Assembly (NCBI GenBank): GCA_030682405.1
Contig: JAUXOF010000023.1
Span: 1-52,285 of the forward strand
Source of the DNA: Thermodesulfovibrionales bacterium
Lineage (GTDB): Bacteria; Nitrospirota; Thermodesulfovibrionia; Thermodesulfovibrionales; JdFR-86
Reading direction: 5' to 3'
Length of the DNA stretch: 52,285 bases
Shown here: positions 1 to 8,814 of the stretch, piece after piece
Layout of the letters: the number at the start of each line of letters is the position of its first letter
Numbering within the stretch: the stretch's first letter is position 1
Translations under genes and position numbers: made by a program
The notes under the pieces: model-generated
Databases searched by the model: none
What the model was told of the DNA's origin: nothing
What the model saw: the letters and a program-made list of their open reading frames with translations, nothing else

Positions 1-1103
1 GCGTTATTAAGGGTTGAAGTCAAACTCGTGGCAGTCCCTACGGTGGCTATATCTCCTGAGGTCAACAACTCTTCAACCGCAGTGATGGTACCCCCTATAA
101 GGGTTTCCGGAGTGAGCCAACCGTCCTGCTTAGTCCACGGCAAATAATCAGTACCGACACAGGTAACAAAAGCTGCGTCACAGAAACCGTCATTATTAGC
201 ATCATTACATCCTTCTTCTGGAGAGTCATAATTGCCCCAATAGTTGCCGCCACTGGGCGCTTCAAGACTGAAAGTATTCATACCCGCTTCAGTGCCGCAA
301 TAAATTGGTAACCACCCCCATCCTCCTTGTATAACATTATTATTGTAGAACACATTGCTATTGGCAAAATACCAGATTGAAATCGCACGATAGGTAGTAG
401 CTATACGATTGTTAAAAAATTTATTGCTGGTAGAATAGGACGCAAGCTCTATGCCCAAACTACCAGAAATAGTGTTTTCCGCCACAGTATTGTTGCTTGA
501 ATTACCAATATTAATCGGATAAGTCGAATTTACTACATTGCGTAACAACGCATTATTGTGAGAGTTACCAAGACTGATGCCCCATTGGCCTCCATGGAGA
601 ATATTATCAGTAAAAGTATTGCCCCGTGAAGAAGCGACAAATATCCCAAACGCATGGTGATACATGGAATTGTTGCGCTCAATAATATTATTGTTGCCGA
701 TGGCGAGGACAATTCCGCTGTGGTTGTTATTTGTTAAAGTATTATTAGAAATGCGGTTGTCGCTTGATCGTACAATGTACATTCCATATTCAAACTGCGT
801 GATGTCCAAATTTTTTACAACAACATATCTTCTGCCGTAAATCTGAACACCAATGCCCGCGCCCACCCCACTTATGACATGCCCATTGCCATCGAGGGTG
901 ATACCATCACTACCTATTTCTATGCCGGGGTAAAGGTTAAACAAATCCATTGTCAACGTGCACGTCTTTGTCCCAGCATCCCAGATGCCGATTGACGAGC
1001 AGTCCCCGCCGGTTGCGTCGTCCATTATAGTAATAGCCATCGCACCGCCTGCCATGCCTAAAAACAAAACCATAAATGATAGAGCCGCCGTCAACTTTTT
1101 CAT
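1..1103 (-). CDS. Secreted right-handed beta-helix (NosD/PbH1-like) protein, partial
   Basis: The reading frame is open from the ATG at 1103 to the window edge, so only the N-terminal 367 or so residues are visible. A signal peptide (MKKL, then a hydrophobic stretch ending AGGAMA) predicts export. It is followed by many short repeats rich in Asn, Gly, Ile and Val of the type NNxxxxNxxxGIxL, which are the rungs of parallel beta-helix folds. Near residue 285 a GGNYWGNY motif is followed by an acidic DANNDGFCD loop that resembles a calcium-binding dockerin/TSP3 loop, an arrangement common in NosD-like surface proteins. An AGGAGG ribosome site lies about 6 nt before the start. The gene is noticeably more AT-rich than the housekeeping genes here, which suggests acquisition. 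Its substrate is unknown; carbohydrate binding or surface adhesion is a guess. Confidence 0.8.
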   Translation of the reverse strand, partial: MKKLTAALSFMVLFLGMAGGAMAITIMDDATGGDCSSIGIWDAGTKTCTLTMDLFNLYPGIEIGSDGITLDGNGHVISGVGAGIGVQIYGRRYVVVKNLDITQFEYGMYIVRSSDNRISNNTLTNNNHSGIVLAIGNNNIIERNNSMYHHAFGIFVASSRGNTFTDNILHGGQWGISLGNSHNNALLRNVVNSTYPINIGNSSNNTVAENTISGSLGIELASYSTSNKFFNNRIATTYRAISIWYFANSNVFYNNNVIQGGWGWLPIYCGTEAGMNTFSLEAPSGGNYWGNYDSPEEGCNDANNDGFCDAAFVTCVGTDYLPWTKQDGWLTPETLIGGTITAVEELLTSGDIATVGTATSLTSTLNN

Positions 1104-1230
1104 CTTATCCCTCCTAAGAAATTTGATTGTCCCCCGTGCAAAGACCCTAAGTTGCACACATCTAAACATACTACCCCCCCCCATTTTCAAGCTAATTATT
1201 TTTATGGGCTGATTAGATTTCCAAATAGCC

Positions 1231-1600
1231 CTGTCCTCGTTTGGCCGAACCAGTTCGGGTTGACCAGTTCCTTAAGGCCATAATATATTAAGCGCAGGAG
1301 GCACGGAGGTGCGGAGAGAAAAATGGATTCCCTCCTGCGAGCCAGTGGCCGGACAAGCCGGAGAATGACGAAAGAGAAAATCTCGCCCTCTCCCGCAGGA
1401 ATAAAGAGGGGTTAAAAAGTTGAAAGTGAGGTTTAAAGCAGTGGCGAAATGTAAACCAAATGTAAACTTATTAAACTTTGAATTGAATAAAATCAAGGGG
1501 TTAGGCTCGGGCACCCCCCCCTCCCCCCTTAAATTAAAGCAAGGAGGGCAAAAATGCAACAGAAAAAAAGATGGATTCCCGCTTTCGCGAGAATGACACA
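1231..1600. repeat. Composite dispersed repeat, copy 1
   Basis: The 553-bp spacer 1104-1656 holds no credible gene. From 1231 it is a mosaic of modules that recur elsewhere in the window. Module A (1231-1311, ending in AATATATTAAGCGCAGGAGG) recurs inverted at 42848-42927 with only a few differences. The core at 1401-1500, including AACTTATTAAACTTTGAATT, recurs inverted at 42438-42539. The tail module around 1537-1600 matches 42356-42411 and the right end of the window. Open frames inside it give low-complexity peptides and are not treated as genes. Confidence 0.8.
1575..1594. repeat. Small palindrome, ATTCCCGC-N4-GCGAGAAT type
   Basis: This is a 20-bp inverted repeat with one mismatch. It matches the form ATTCCC-N8-GGGAAT known from Neisseria dRS3-type elements and from many environmental genomes. 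Similar units occur at 42706-42725 and 52223-52243 in this window, each inside a copy of the composite repeat. Confidence 0.65.
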
Positions 1601-1619
1601 AAAACAGACTTTTTCAGGG

Positions 1620-1648
1620 TTGACAATAAATGGCGGATGGTTTTAAAT
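1620..1648 (+). promoter_or_regulatory. Putative sigma70-type promoter, leaderless arrangement
   Basis: TTGACA at 1620-1625, a 17-nt spacer and TTAAAT at 1643-1648. The ATG at 1657 begins only 8 nt after the -10-like box and has no Shine-Dalgarno sequence, so the transcript would begin at or next to the start codon. Confidence 0.4.
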
Positions 1649-1656
1649 AAATCATA

Positions 1657-3525
1657 ATGCTTGGAAAAGAAAAGACCTCGGAATACATGCTCTATGCGTG
1701 CTTGCTTTTGTTTGTAGTCCTTCTTCCCATTACAAAGATAGCCGACTTCGACCTGTTCTTCCACTTGAGGCTGGGCAGTCACGTTTGGGAAACCCTGAGC
1801 CTTTACGGCCCTGATGAGTTCTCATACACGGCGGGCGCCTCCCTGCAGTACCGCGGCGAGTGGCTCAGCAATGCGCTCCTTTACGCCGTATATAAATACT
1901 CAGGGTTTACCGGCCTCGGGGTTATGAAATCCGTGCTGTTTTCGGCGCTGGCGCTCGTCATCTGGAGTACGCTCAAGGCTGCCGCGCCTAAGGCAGGAGC
2001 CCTGCCAAAGGTATTGACGATAATAGTATTTGCATATGCCGTGAGGTTCAGGCTTGACCTCAGGCCTTATTACTTCACCTATATAAGCCTTGCCCTTTTC
2101 ATTTACGCCTTTATGAGATACCGCATGCCGGGTGCCGGCACAGGCAGGCTTTATCTGCTTGTTCCGCTTCAGGCGCTATGGGCCAACATGCACGGCGGCT
2201 TTATCATAGGCCCGCCGCTTCTGGGTCTTTTCCTGATTGCCGAGGCGGCAAGAAGAAGGAGTTTGGACATTAAATCCTTCATCCCGTTTTTCGCCGTTTT
2301 TCTGGCAGGCGGCCTTAGTCCGGAGGGCTTCAGGCCGTACCTGAATTTCCTTAGTTTTACCGCCCCGGCCGCGAGCTCAGGGGCAAGCCAGCTTGGAGAG
2401 TGGCAGTCGCTTACGACCCATCTCTTATGGGGCTTCGGCCTGAGGTACACGTGGGGATTTCAGGTGATTTTTGCCGGGGCAATGCTTTATCTTGCGGCAG
2501 AGGCGGCAAAGAGGAGATTCGACTTTTTCATGCTTGTCCTCCTTGCAGGCTCGGCATTTTATACCGTAAGGCATGTGAGGCTCATGGACATATCCTCCAT
2601 ACTCCTTGCCCCGGTCTTTTTCCTCGGCCTCCAGAGGCTCTCAGGCCTTGTCAGGCTCGGGGAAGTGAAGAGTGGATACAGAGATACGCTGAACTTCCTG
2701 ACGGGCAGTTTAGTAGTATGCCTGCTTGTGTTTTCCGTCATGGGGAGCAGTATATACTCCTTTGGTTTAGGAGAGAAGGAAGGGATATTTCCCCAAAAGG
2801 CTGCCGGGTTTCTCGACAGGCACAAAATAGGCGGGAACGGCTTTAACACAGTCACGGCAGGCTCTTACATGCTCTGGCAGTCGCCCCATAGGAAGGTCTT
2901 CATAGACGGCAGGCTTGTGCAGCCCGAGCCGCTTCAGGTTGCGTATAAAAAGGCCATAGATACTGCCGAGGGCTTTAATGAGCTCGACGGGAAATATGAC
3001 TTCAACTACGCTCTCATAGACTATAACCCAAAGAGCATGTGGAGGTTCCCGATGCACCTGAACTCAAACCCCGACTGGGCGCTTGTTTACTGGGACGACA
3101 CGGCAGCCCTCTATCTCAAGAACAATGCCGCAAACAGCGCCCTTATACAGAAGAAGGGCTACAGGGCGCTGATGCCTTCGTTCAATGATTTCGGATACAT
3201 GGACACTGCAATAAAACACCTGAAGGAGACGGTTCTGGGCGAGGTTGACCGGGACGTATCCCTCAACCCTGCAAATCAGGAGGCGCATCTTGCAAAGGCG
3301 TATGTCTCTTATTACCTCGGGCTTAAGGACATTGCGCAGAGGGAACTCCAAACCGCCCTCGGCATGAAGCCGGACACCGCTTTTGAGCATATCGCCATGG
3401 CGCAGCTGCTTATAGAGAAGGGAGAGACGGAAGCCGCTAAAAAGGAACTTAAGCGGGCTGTCAGGCTTAACCCATATGATACACGGGCAAAAGACCTGCT
3501 AAAGGGCATCTCCGGCGGACGCTGA
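1657..3525 (+). CDS. Polytopic membrane protein with C-terminal TPRs (GT-C-like)
   Basis: This 622-residue protein has about ten hydrophobic segments in residues 1-360, a soluble region, and two tetratricopeptide-type repeats at about 545-615. A DFDLFFHL motif just after the first membrane segment and an ALWANMHGG motif near residue 175 are shared with the divergent neighbour at 4640-6517, so the two are paralogues. An acidic motif in the first external loop is typical of GT-C glycosyltransferases. A role as an integral-membrane sugar transferase is therefore possible but not proven. No recognised family name can be given with certainty. The gene lies 41 bp upstream of an NHL-repeat lipoprotein gene on the same strand. 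Confidence 0.75.
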   Translation: MLGKEKTSEYMLYACLLLFVVLLPITKIADFDLFFHLRLGSHVWETLSLYGPDEFSYTAGASLQYRGEWLSNALLYAVYKYSGFTGLGVMKSVLFSALALVIWSTLKAAAPKAGALPKVLTIIVFAYAVRFRLDLRPYYFTYISLALFIYAFMRYRMPGAGTGRLYLLVPLQALWANMHGGFIIGPPLLGLFLIAEAARRRSLDIKSFIPFFAVFLAGGLSPEGFRPYLNFLSFTAPAASSGASQLGEWQSLTTHLLWGFGLRYTWGFQVIFAGAMLYLAAEAAKRRFDFFMLVLLAGSAFYTVRHVRLMDISSILLAPVFFLGLQRLSGLVRLGEVKSGYRDTLNFLTGSLVVCLLVFSVMGSSIYSFGLGEKEGIFPQKAAGFLDRHKIGGNGFNTVTAGSYMLWQSPHRKVFIDGRLVQPEPLQVAYKKAIDTAEGFNELDGKYDFNYALIDYNPKSMWRFPMHLNSNPDWALVYWDDTAALYLKNNAANSALIQKKGYRALMPSFNDFGYMDTAIKHLKETVLGEVDRDVSLNPANQEAHLAKAYVSYYLGLKDIAQRELQTALGMKPDTAFEHIAMAQLLIEKGETEAAKKELKRAVRLNPYDTRAKDLLKGISGGR

Positions 3526-3527
3526 CA

Positions 3528-3558
3528 TTGACAAATATGTGCCTACCTGTGATATATT
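3528..3558 (+). promoter_or_regulatory. Putative promoter before the NHL lipoprotein gene
   Basis: TTGACA at 3528-3533, directly after the preceding stop codon, then a 19-nt spacer and TATATT at 3553-3558. The spacer is longer than ideal. The ATG at 3567 follows 8 nt after the -10-like box, without a ribosome site. Confidence 0.35.
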
Positions 3559-3566
3559 CAAAAAGC

Positions 3567-4646
3567 ATGAAAATTAGGAAATTATCCGGTTTTTTCTTTG
3601 CTGCCGCACTTATTTTCCTTTCTGCGTGCGGAGGCAGGGGATATGTACCTCTGGATGTTACCCCCTATGTCTGGCCGTCACTGCCGGAGCCGCCCAAAAT
3701 AAAGCTCATAAAGTACATCCTTACGGACCTTGACGTAAGAAAGAAAAGCGCTGCGGAGAGCCTGTTCGGGGAGGATGTTACGTTCTACTTTGTCAAGCCT
3801 CACGGAATTGCGGTGGACAAGGACGGCAATATATATATTACGGACAGCATGAAAGCGCAGGTGAATGTGCTGAATCTCGAAAAGGGCAGCATACAGACGC
3901 TGGACAACCCTTACGGATTTGTCACGCCGCTTGGATTGGCCGTTGACAACAAAAACGACCTCATTGCGGTGGCCGACAGCGGCCAGGGCAAGGTCTACAT
4001 ATTCAGCCGCCAAGGCAGGTCACTCAAGCATATATTAGGGCAAGGCGGCGAACTCAGGGCTCCGTTAGGGGTTGCGTTCGACTCTGACAGGAAGATACTG
4101 TATATAAGCGACACAAAAGCCCACGAGATATACGCTTATACGATAGAGGGCGAGTTCATCAAAAAGGTGGCAGAGCCCGGGACTGCCGAAGGGTATGTCT
4201 ACTTCCCGTCCCAGATAGCAACCGACAAAAACGGGAAGCTTTATGTGGTGGATACCATGAACTTCAGGATACAGATATTCGATCCTCAGGGGGGTGCGCC
4301 GCCGGTGGTGATAGGCGAGCACGGCAACAGGCCCGGGATGTTCGCAAGGCCCAAGGGCATTGGCGTCAGCTCTGACGGGCATATATTTGTGACTGATGCG
4401 GCATTCGGCAATTTCCAGGTGTTCGACGCAAACGGCAATGTCTACCTGTATATCGGCAGCCCGGGCGTAAAACTGGGGCAGTTCAACATACCGCAGGCCA
4501 TATATGTGGACGACAACGATAAGATTTACGTGGTAGACCAGGTCAACCGCAGGCTTCAGATATTCCAGTATCTTTCCGAAAAATACCTTCAGGCCAATCC
4601 GGAAGCTGTAAAGCCCCCGGAAGGGGCCAAAAAAGACCCTCAGTAA
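3567..4646 (+). CDS. NHL-repeat beta-propeller lipoprotein
   Basis: The start at 3567 was chosen because it opens directly on a lipoprotein signal peptide (MKIRKLSG, hydrophobic core, lipobox LSAC); an upstream TTG at 3528 would add 13 residues without a signal. The mature protein (359 residues in total) carries about six NHL blades with repeated patterns such as PHGIAVDKDGNIYITDS and VVDTMNFRIQIF, which form a beta-propeller. NHL propellers usually bind proteins or peptides, so a periplasmic or outer-membrane-anchored binding role is likely. The C-terminal tail is proline- and lysine-rich. The gene ends convergently with the gene at 4640, overlapping it by 7 bp. Confidence 0.85.
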   Translation: MKIRKLSGFFFAAALIFLSACGGRGYVPLDVTPYVWPSLPEPPKIKLIKYILTDLDVRKKSAAESLFGEDVTFYFVKPHGIAVDKDGNIYITDSMKAQVNVLNLEKGSIQTLDNPYGFVTPLGLAVDNKNDLIAVADSGQGKVYIFSRQGRSLKHILGQGGELRAPLGVAFDSDRKILYISDTKAHEIYAYTIEGEFIKKVAEPGTAEGYVYFPSQIATDKNGKLYVVDTMNFRIQIFDPQGGAPPVVIGEHGNRPGMFARPKGIGVSSDGHIFVTDAAFGNFQVFDANGNVYLYIGSPGVKLGQFNIPQAIYVDDNDKIYVVDQVNRRLQIFQYLSEKYLQANPEAVKPPEGAKKDPQ

Positions 4647-6517
4647 TCCTTTAATTTCTCAAGAAGGCTCTGCGAAAGCGGGGTTCTGGGCAGTCCAATT
4701 AGTATCTGTTTTGCCTCGCTGAACCTCCCAATTCCTTGCAGCGCTATGGCTTTGGAAAGAAGAAATTCAGGGTGTCCGGGCATTACTGTAAGCATGACGT
4801 CCGAGATGTCTATGACCTCCATGTAAAGCTCTGCATAGGGTATGCCGAAGCCGTCCGTCACCCTGCGGTTTTTCTCGTTGTTTCTTAAAAATATCGTTGT
4901 ATTGTTGTACAGGTAGACGAGCCTCCAGCCGTCGGGTTTATCCTCGGCCATCCGCATGACGATGGGAGATATCACGCCGTTTTCCTTTGACATGACCGGG
5001 ATGAGGATGAAGTTGACGTCGAATTTGTTGAGCATTTCCTTCCAGAAGCGGGTCGTCCTGAGCACTTCAACGTATGCGGACATCACCAGCCCGCTTATTG
5101 CCCTTCCGTCGGCAAAGACCTTATATCGCGGGTATGCCCTCCAGATGAGATATCCCCCCCATCCCATGTAGTTGAACATGGGACCTTCTATCCCCTGCGT
5201 CTCAAGGAACCTGACGGCATCTTCTGGATAAGAGGAATCCACCCAGCGGTGGGGAGGCCCGGGGCTAAGCTCCCACGGCGCGGTCTTAAGGACATCCGCT
5301 ACCATGACAACCGTGACGGCTGCGGCAATAACGGCGGGGAGTATTTTTTTTGCACCCTTCAGTGCGGAGACTGAACCGCAGGCGATGAACGAGAGGATAA
5401 TCAACGCAAAGTTTACGCCCCTTGCATGGTACAGGCCTAAGAAGCCGGCAAAGCAAAAGAGCAGGGCCTCTGTAAGGTCAACCCTTCTCTGATGGATATA
5501 CTTCATAAGAACGGCAAGCAGGGCTGCGGCCATGAAACCGATTATATACAGCGGCCATTTGTAGTGGAATACCTCGTAAAAATACCATAGGGATTTGTAT
5601 TCGAGCACTTCAGTGATGACCCCGCCGGCCTGTGCCCTCGCAACCGGGTCGATGACCTGCCCCGGAAGGCTTCTGAGCCATCCGTAAAGGAGCTTATGCC
5701 CGCCGGGATTAAGGAAACTTGCGGCCACGGCCGTCAGGGACGAGGCGAAAAACCGCATAGGGTAAGGGTAGGGCAGGCCTCCTATGCCGAGCCGGAGCCT
5801 ATGCGATAGAATGGCTGCAACCTCGCCCGCCATGTATATGCCTATAATCACGATGCCGACTATGTATCCTCCGTGAAGGTTTGCCCAAAGGAGCATGACA
5901 ACGGGCAGGAGCGCCATGGGCCATGTGATTTTCGGGCCGGCGCCGTTCAGCTTTTTTAACCTCTCAAGAAGCATTATTGCCACAAGCGCAAAAATGAACG
6001 AGAAGGCCTGCGGCCTTTCGAATGTGTAAAACAGGCTCAGGTTTATTATCAGGGGCGGGAAGCTAAGGATGAGAAGCAGCGGGGCGGGCAGCGCATCATC
6101 CCTTGAAAACCTGATATAAATCCACAGAAACGGCAGAACTATAAAAAGCGCCCTCATGACCGAAAGCCCCTTGTACCCGGCGATAAGATAGACCAGATAA
6201 AACGCCGATTGACTGAGCCACTGGCTCCTTAGTCCCCTGACCTGCTCATCCAAAAGCGGCTGGGGCGTTGTATAGGAAAAGGGGTCTTCGTGCCCGGGCA
6301 GCGACCTCTGCTCTACTATCTGCTGTCCTGTCTTGAGGTGCCACCAGAGGTCAGGGTCTGCAAGGGGCTTTAGGGCAAAGAAAAAAGCGTATGCAAAGAA
6401 CAGGGCCGCGGTCGCATGCGTTAGGTTTTTTTGTGTCAGTATCTTATCAAGCAGAATGCTCTGTCCGCCTTCAGGTCTTTTGTCCTGCATCATGTATTTT
6501 AGAGGTAATGGCCTCAT
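4640..6517 (-). CDS. Polytopic membrane protein, paralogue of the 1657-3525 product
   Basis: This 625-residue protein has ten or so membrane segments, a DPDLWWHLKTG motif after the first segment, LLWANLHGGYIVG near residue 210, and a soluble C-terminal region ending in a weak TPR-like helix pair. The same motifs in the same order occur in the product of 1657-3525, with parallel FNYMGWGGYLIW and FNTVTAGSYMLW segments. This establishes paralogy. GT-C-type membrane glycosyltransferase is the best structural guess; no catalytic assignment can be made. No ribosome site is obvious before the ATG at 6517, and starts at residue 9 or 10 are also possible. It is divergent from nnr. Confidence 0.72.
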   Translation of the reverse strand: MRPLPLKYMMQDKRPEGGQSILLDKILTQKNLTHATAALFFAYAFFFALKPLADPDLWWHLKTGQQIVEQRSLPGHEDPFSYTTPQPLLDEQVRGLRSQWLSQSAFYLVYLIAGYKGLSVMRALFIVLPFLWIYIRFSRDDALPAPLLLILSFPPLIINLSLFYTFERPQAFSFIFALVAIMLLERLKKLNGAGPKITWPMALLPVVMLLWANLHGGYIVGIVIIGIYMAGEVAAILSHRLRLGIGGLPYPYPMRFFASSLTAVAASFLNPGGHKLLYGWLRSLPGQVIDPVARAQAGGVITEVLEYKSLWYFYEVFHYKWPLYIIGFMAAALLAVLMKYIHQRRVDLTEALLFCFAGFLGLYHARGVNFALIILSFIACGSVSALKGAKKILPAVIAAAVTVVMVADVLKTAPWELSPGPPHRWVDSSYPEDAVRFLETQGIEGPMFNYMGWGGYLIWRAYPRYKVFADGRAISGLVMSAYVEVLRTTRFWKEMLNKFDVNFILIPVMSKENGVISPIVMRMAEDKPDGWRLVYLYNNTTIFLRNNEKNRRVTDGFGIPYAELYMEVIDISDVMLTVMPGHPEFLLSKAIALQGIGRFSEAKQILIGLPRTPLSQSLLEKLKDY

Positions 6518-6541
6518 GTATTCAAGTATGGGCCCGAGGGC

Positions 6542-6570
6542 CTGAAAAGAAACCGCGGTTTATGTATAAT
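6542..6570 (+). promoter_or_regulatory. Putative promoter of the nnr-pgeF-CBS-tsaE operon
   Basis: CTGAAA at 6542-6547, a 17-nt spacer and a perfect TATAAT at 6565-6570. The nnr ATG at 6581 lies 10 nt downstream with no Shine-Dalgarno, so the transcript would be nearly leaderless. Confidence 0.5.
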
Positions 6571-6580
6571 TCTTAATACC

Positions 6581-8128
6581 ATGAGAGTCGTCACAGCAGA
6601 GGAGATGCGCCGGATAGACGGAATGGCCATAAAGGGACACGGCATCCCGGGCGCAGTGCTTATGGAAAGGGCCGGAACATGCGTGGCTGAAAAGATAAAG
6701 GAACTCTTTGCGCCCGGAAAAATTATAGTGCTTGCAGGCCCCGGAAACAACGGAGGAGACGGGATAGTCGCGGCACGGGAGCTTTATAATTCGGGATGGG
6801 GCGTAAAAGTCCTCATGCCCTTTACGGAGGATAAACTGAGCGCGGACTGCCTCCTGCAATTGAGGACTGCAAGACGCCTCGGCGTGCCCCTTGAGTTCCG
6901 CTCCAAAATAGATTCAAAAGACACCCACGGCGCATTGGTCATAGACGCGATATTCGGAACGGGCATGAGCAAGCCGGTCGCAGGCGCGGTTAGAGAAGTC
7001 ATATCTTTCATAAACGCCTCCGGCTGTCCTGTGATTGCCGTGGACATGCCCTCAGGCATATCCTCGGACACCGGAGAGATTATGGGTGAGGCGGTGAGGG
7101 CGTCCTTTACCGTGACTTTCGGGCTTCCCAAGAGAGGGCATCTCCTTTACCCCGGTGCGGAATGCACAGGAAGGCTCTTTGTTGCGGACATCGGATTTCC
7201 CCGCGCGCTTCTTGACGATAAGTCCATCATCTGCCGCACTACCGAGAAGGAAGACGTGTTAATCCCTGCAAGGCCCCGGTATTCCCATAAAGGCGATTTC
7301 GGCCATGTCCTCCTCGTTGCAGGCTCAAGGGGCAAAACAGGGGCCGCGCTCATGGCTGCAAAGGCATGCCTTAAAACAGGCGCAGGGCTCGTGACTATTG
7401 CCGTGCCTGAGTCCTTAATGGATGTGATGCAGTCGAGGGCTGTAGAGGAGATGACACTGCCCCTTGCCGAGGCAAAAGGGGGAACGCTGTCGTCAAAGGC
7501 CGTAGGGGCCGTGCTGAAATTTCTTTCTGAGAAGGCCGACATCCTTGCGATAGGCCCGGGCATAGGCGCAACAAAGGATACGGAAAAACTCGTTAAGGAA
7601 GTCCTTAAAAAGACAGCCGTCCCCTCTGTGATTGACGCCGATGCCGTGAATGTATTGGGAAAAGACTTCCTGAAAAACCTGAGGCAGCCGTTTATCCTCA
7701 CTCCTCATCCCGGTGAAATGGCAAGGCTTACGGGGGCAGGCGCAAAGCACATTGAAAAGGACAGGATAAAAACAGCGATATCGTTTGTAAAGGACATCAT
7801 CTCCGGCAATAAAGGCGCCGATTGCACCCTCGTGCTGAAGGGCGCGCCAACGATAACAGCAGGCGGCGGAGAGATTTATATCAACACTACCGGAAACCCG
7901 GGCATGGCAAAGGCCGGAACAGGGGATGTGCTTACAGGCATGATAGCCGCATTTTTGGCACAGGGGCTTGAGCCTGTCCGAGCGGCGGTATCAGGGGTTT
8001 ACATGCACGGGCTTGCAGGCGACATGGCGGCCTCTAAAACAGGCTTCCACTCACTCCTTGCCTCTGATATTATAGATGCAATACCCGAGGCTTTCAAATC
8101 CCTGACTGAGGGGGCGGCATCCCACTGA
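6581..8128 (+). CDS. nnr: Bifunctional NAD(P)H-hydrate epimerase / ADP-dependent dehydratase
   Basis: This 515-residue two-domain enzyme repairs hydrated NADH and NADPH. The N-terminal YjeF_N epimerase domain (about 1-215) shows GPGNNGGDG near residue 50, DAIFGTG near 125 and DMPSGISSDTG near 150. The C-terminal ribokinase-like dehydratase domain (about 225-510) shows GSRGKTGAALMAAK, GPGIGAT, DADAVNVL, TPHPGEMARL and the GNPGMAKAGTGDVLTG signature. Length matches the bacterial fused form. It is the first gene of a tight operon with pgeF, a CBS-domain protein and tsaE; proximity of nnr and tsaE is a widely conserved arrangement. Confidence 0.96.
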   Translation: MRVVTAEEMRRIDGMAIKGHGIPGAVLMERAGTCVAEKIKELFAPGKIIVLAGPGNNGGDGIVAARELYNSGWGVKVLMPFTEDKLSADCLLQLRTARRLGVPLEFRSKIDSKDTHGALVIDAIFGTGMSKPVAGAVREVISFINASGCPVIAVDMPSGISSDTGEIMGEAVRASFTVTFGLPKRGHLLYPGAECTGRLFVADIGFPRALLDDKSIICRTTEKEDVLIPARPRYSHKGDFGHVLLVAGSRGKTGAALMAAKACLKTGAGLVTIAVPESLMDVMQSRAVEEMTLPLAEAKGGTLSSKAVGAVLKFLSEKADILAIGPGIGATKDTEKLVKEVLKKTAVPSVIDADAVNVLGKDFLKNLRQPFILTPHPGEMARLTGAGAKHIEKDRIKTAISFVKDIISGNKGADCTLVLKGAPTITAGGGEIYINTTGNPGMAKAGTGDVLTGMIAAFLAQGLEPVRAAVSGVYMHGLAGDMAASKTGFHSLLASDIIDAIPEAFKSLTEGAASH

Positions 8129-8805
8129 TTGAGGATGGATATGTCATTTACCCCGATATATTCGGAAGCGGAGTAAAGGCGTTTTTCACTGGAAAATCGC
8201 CCGGCGCCGACAGAAAAAGGATTTCTGAAATTGCAGGCGCTAAGGAACTCAACACCTACTTCCCGGTGCAGAGGCACACGGCGGATGTGGTTGAGATTGA
8301 CAATGTCCTCACACCTCTGGTCGCCGATGCGGTCATAACCGAAAGGGAGGGCATACTGTTGGGGGTTGCCGTGGCGGACTGCGTGCCAATACTGGTTTAT
8401 GCGCGCAAAAGACGGCTCATAGCCGCAGTGCATGCGGGCTGGAGGGGGACGGCGGCGGGAATCATGAAGGCCACGCTAAAAAAGATGTTGACCCGCTCTG
8501 AGGCGGAGGACATACGTATCGCAATTGGCCCTGCAATAAGGCGGTGCTGCTATCATGTGGGCGATGACGTGCTTGAGGCTGTCATTAAAGAAACAGGCCA
8601 AGGCGATTATCATATGGAGAGCGAGGGGGCAAAGCGCCTTGACCTGCCGTCCGCCAACAGGCAGCAGGCGGTCTTCATGGGCATACCCCCTGAAAACATC
8701 TGGATGTCCGATGAGTGCACGTGCTGTTATCCTGAGAGGTTTCATTCATACAGGTATTCTAAGAACTTTGCCGGAAGGCAGGGCGGTTTCATCAGAATGA
8801 TATAA
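8119..8805 (+). CDS. pgeF: Peptidoglycan editing factor / purine nucleoside phosphorylase family (YfiH/YlmD, DUF152)
   Basis: Family signatures are all present: QRHTADVV, VADCVPIL with the metal-binding Cys, VHAGWRGTAAG, GPAIRRCCYHVG, and the terminal CTCCYPERFHSYR ... GRQGGF block. Members act on purine nucleosides and correct peptidoglycan composition. The start is unusual. The frame opens at 8110 after a stop and has no ATG, TTG or GTG until GTG 8266, which would delete the N-terminal strand (GSGVKAFFTGK) that the family normally has. I place the start at ATC 8119, about 6 nt after a GAGGGG stretch at 8108-8113; ATT 8128, which overlaps the nnr stop as TGATT, is the alternative. The resulting length is about 228 residues. 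Confidence 0.88.
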   Translation: MPLIEDGYVIYPDIFGSGVKAFFTGKSPGADRKRISEIAGAKELNTYFPVQRHTADVVEIDNVLTPLVADAVITEREGILLGVAVADCVPILVYARKRRLIAAVHAGWRGTAAGIMKATLKKMLTRSEAEDIRIAIGPAIRRCCYHVGDDVLEAVIKETGQGDYHMESEGAKRLDLPSANRQQAVFMGIPPENIWMSDECTCCYPERFHSYRYSKNFAGRQGGFIRMI

Positions 8806-8814
8806 GGAGGTTTG

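Noticed and set aside
1272-1782. Two minus-strand frames (1272-1601 and 1534-1782)
   Set aside because: They translate the composite repeat (SRESGNP / SRKRES type peptides) and run into the start of the membrane protein gene; such peptides are common artefacts of ATTCCC-type repeats.
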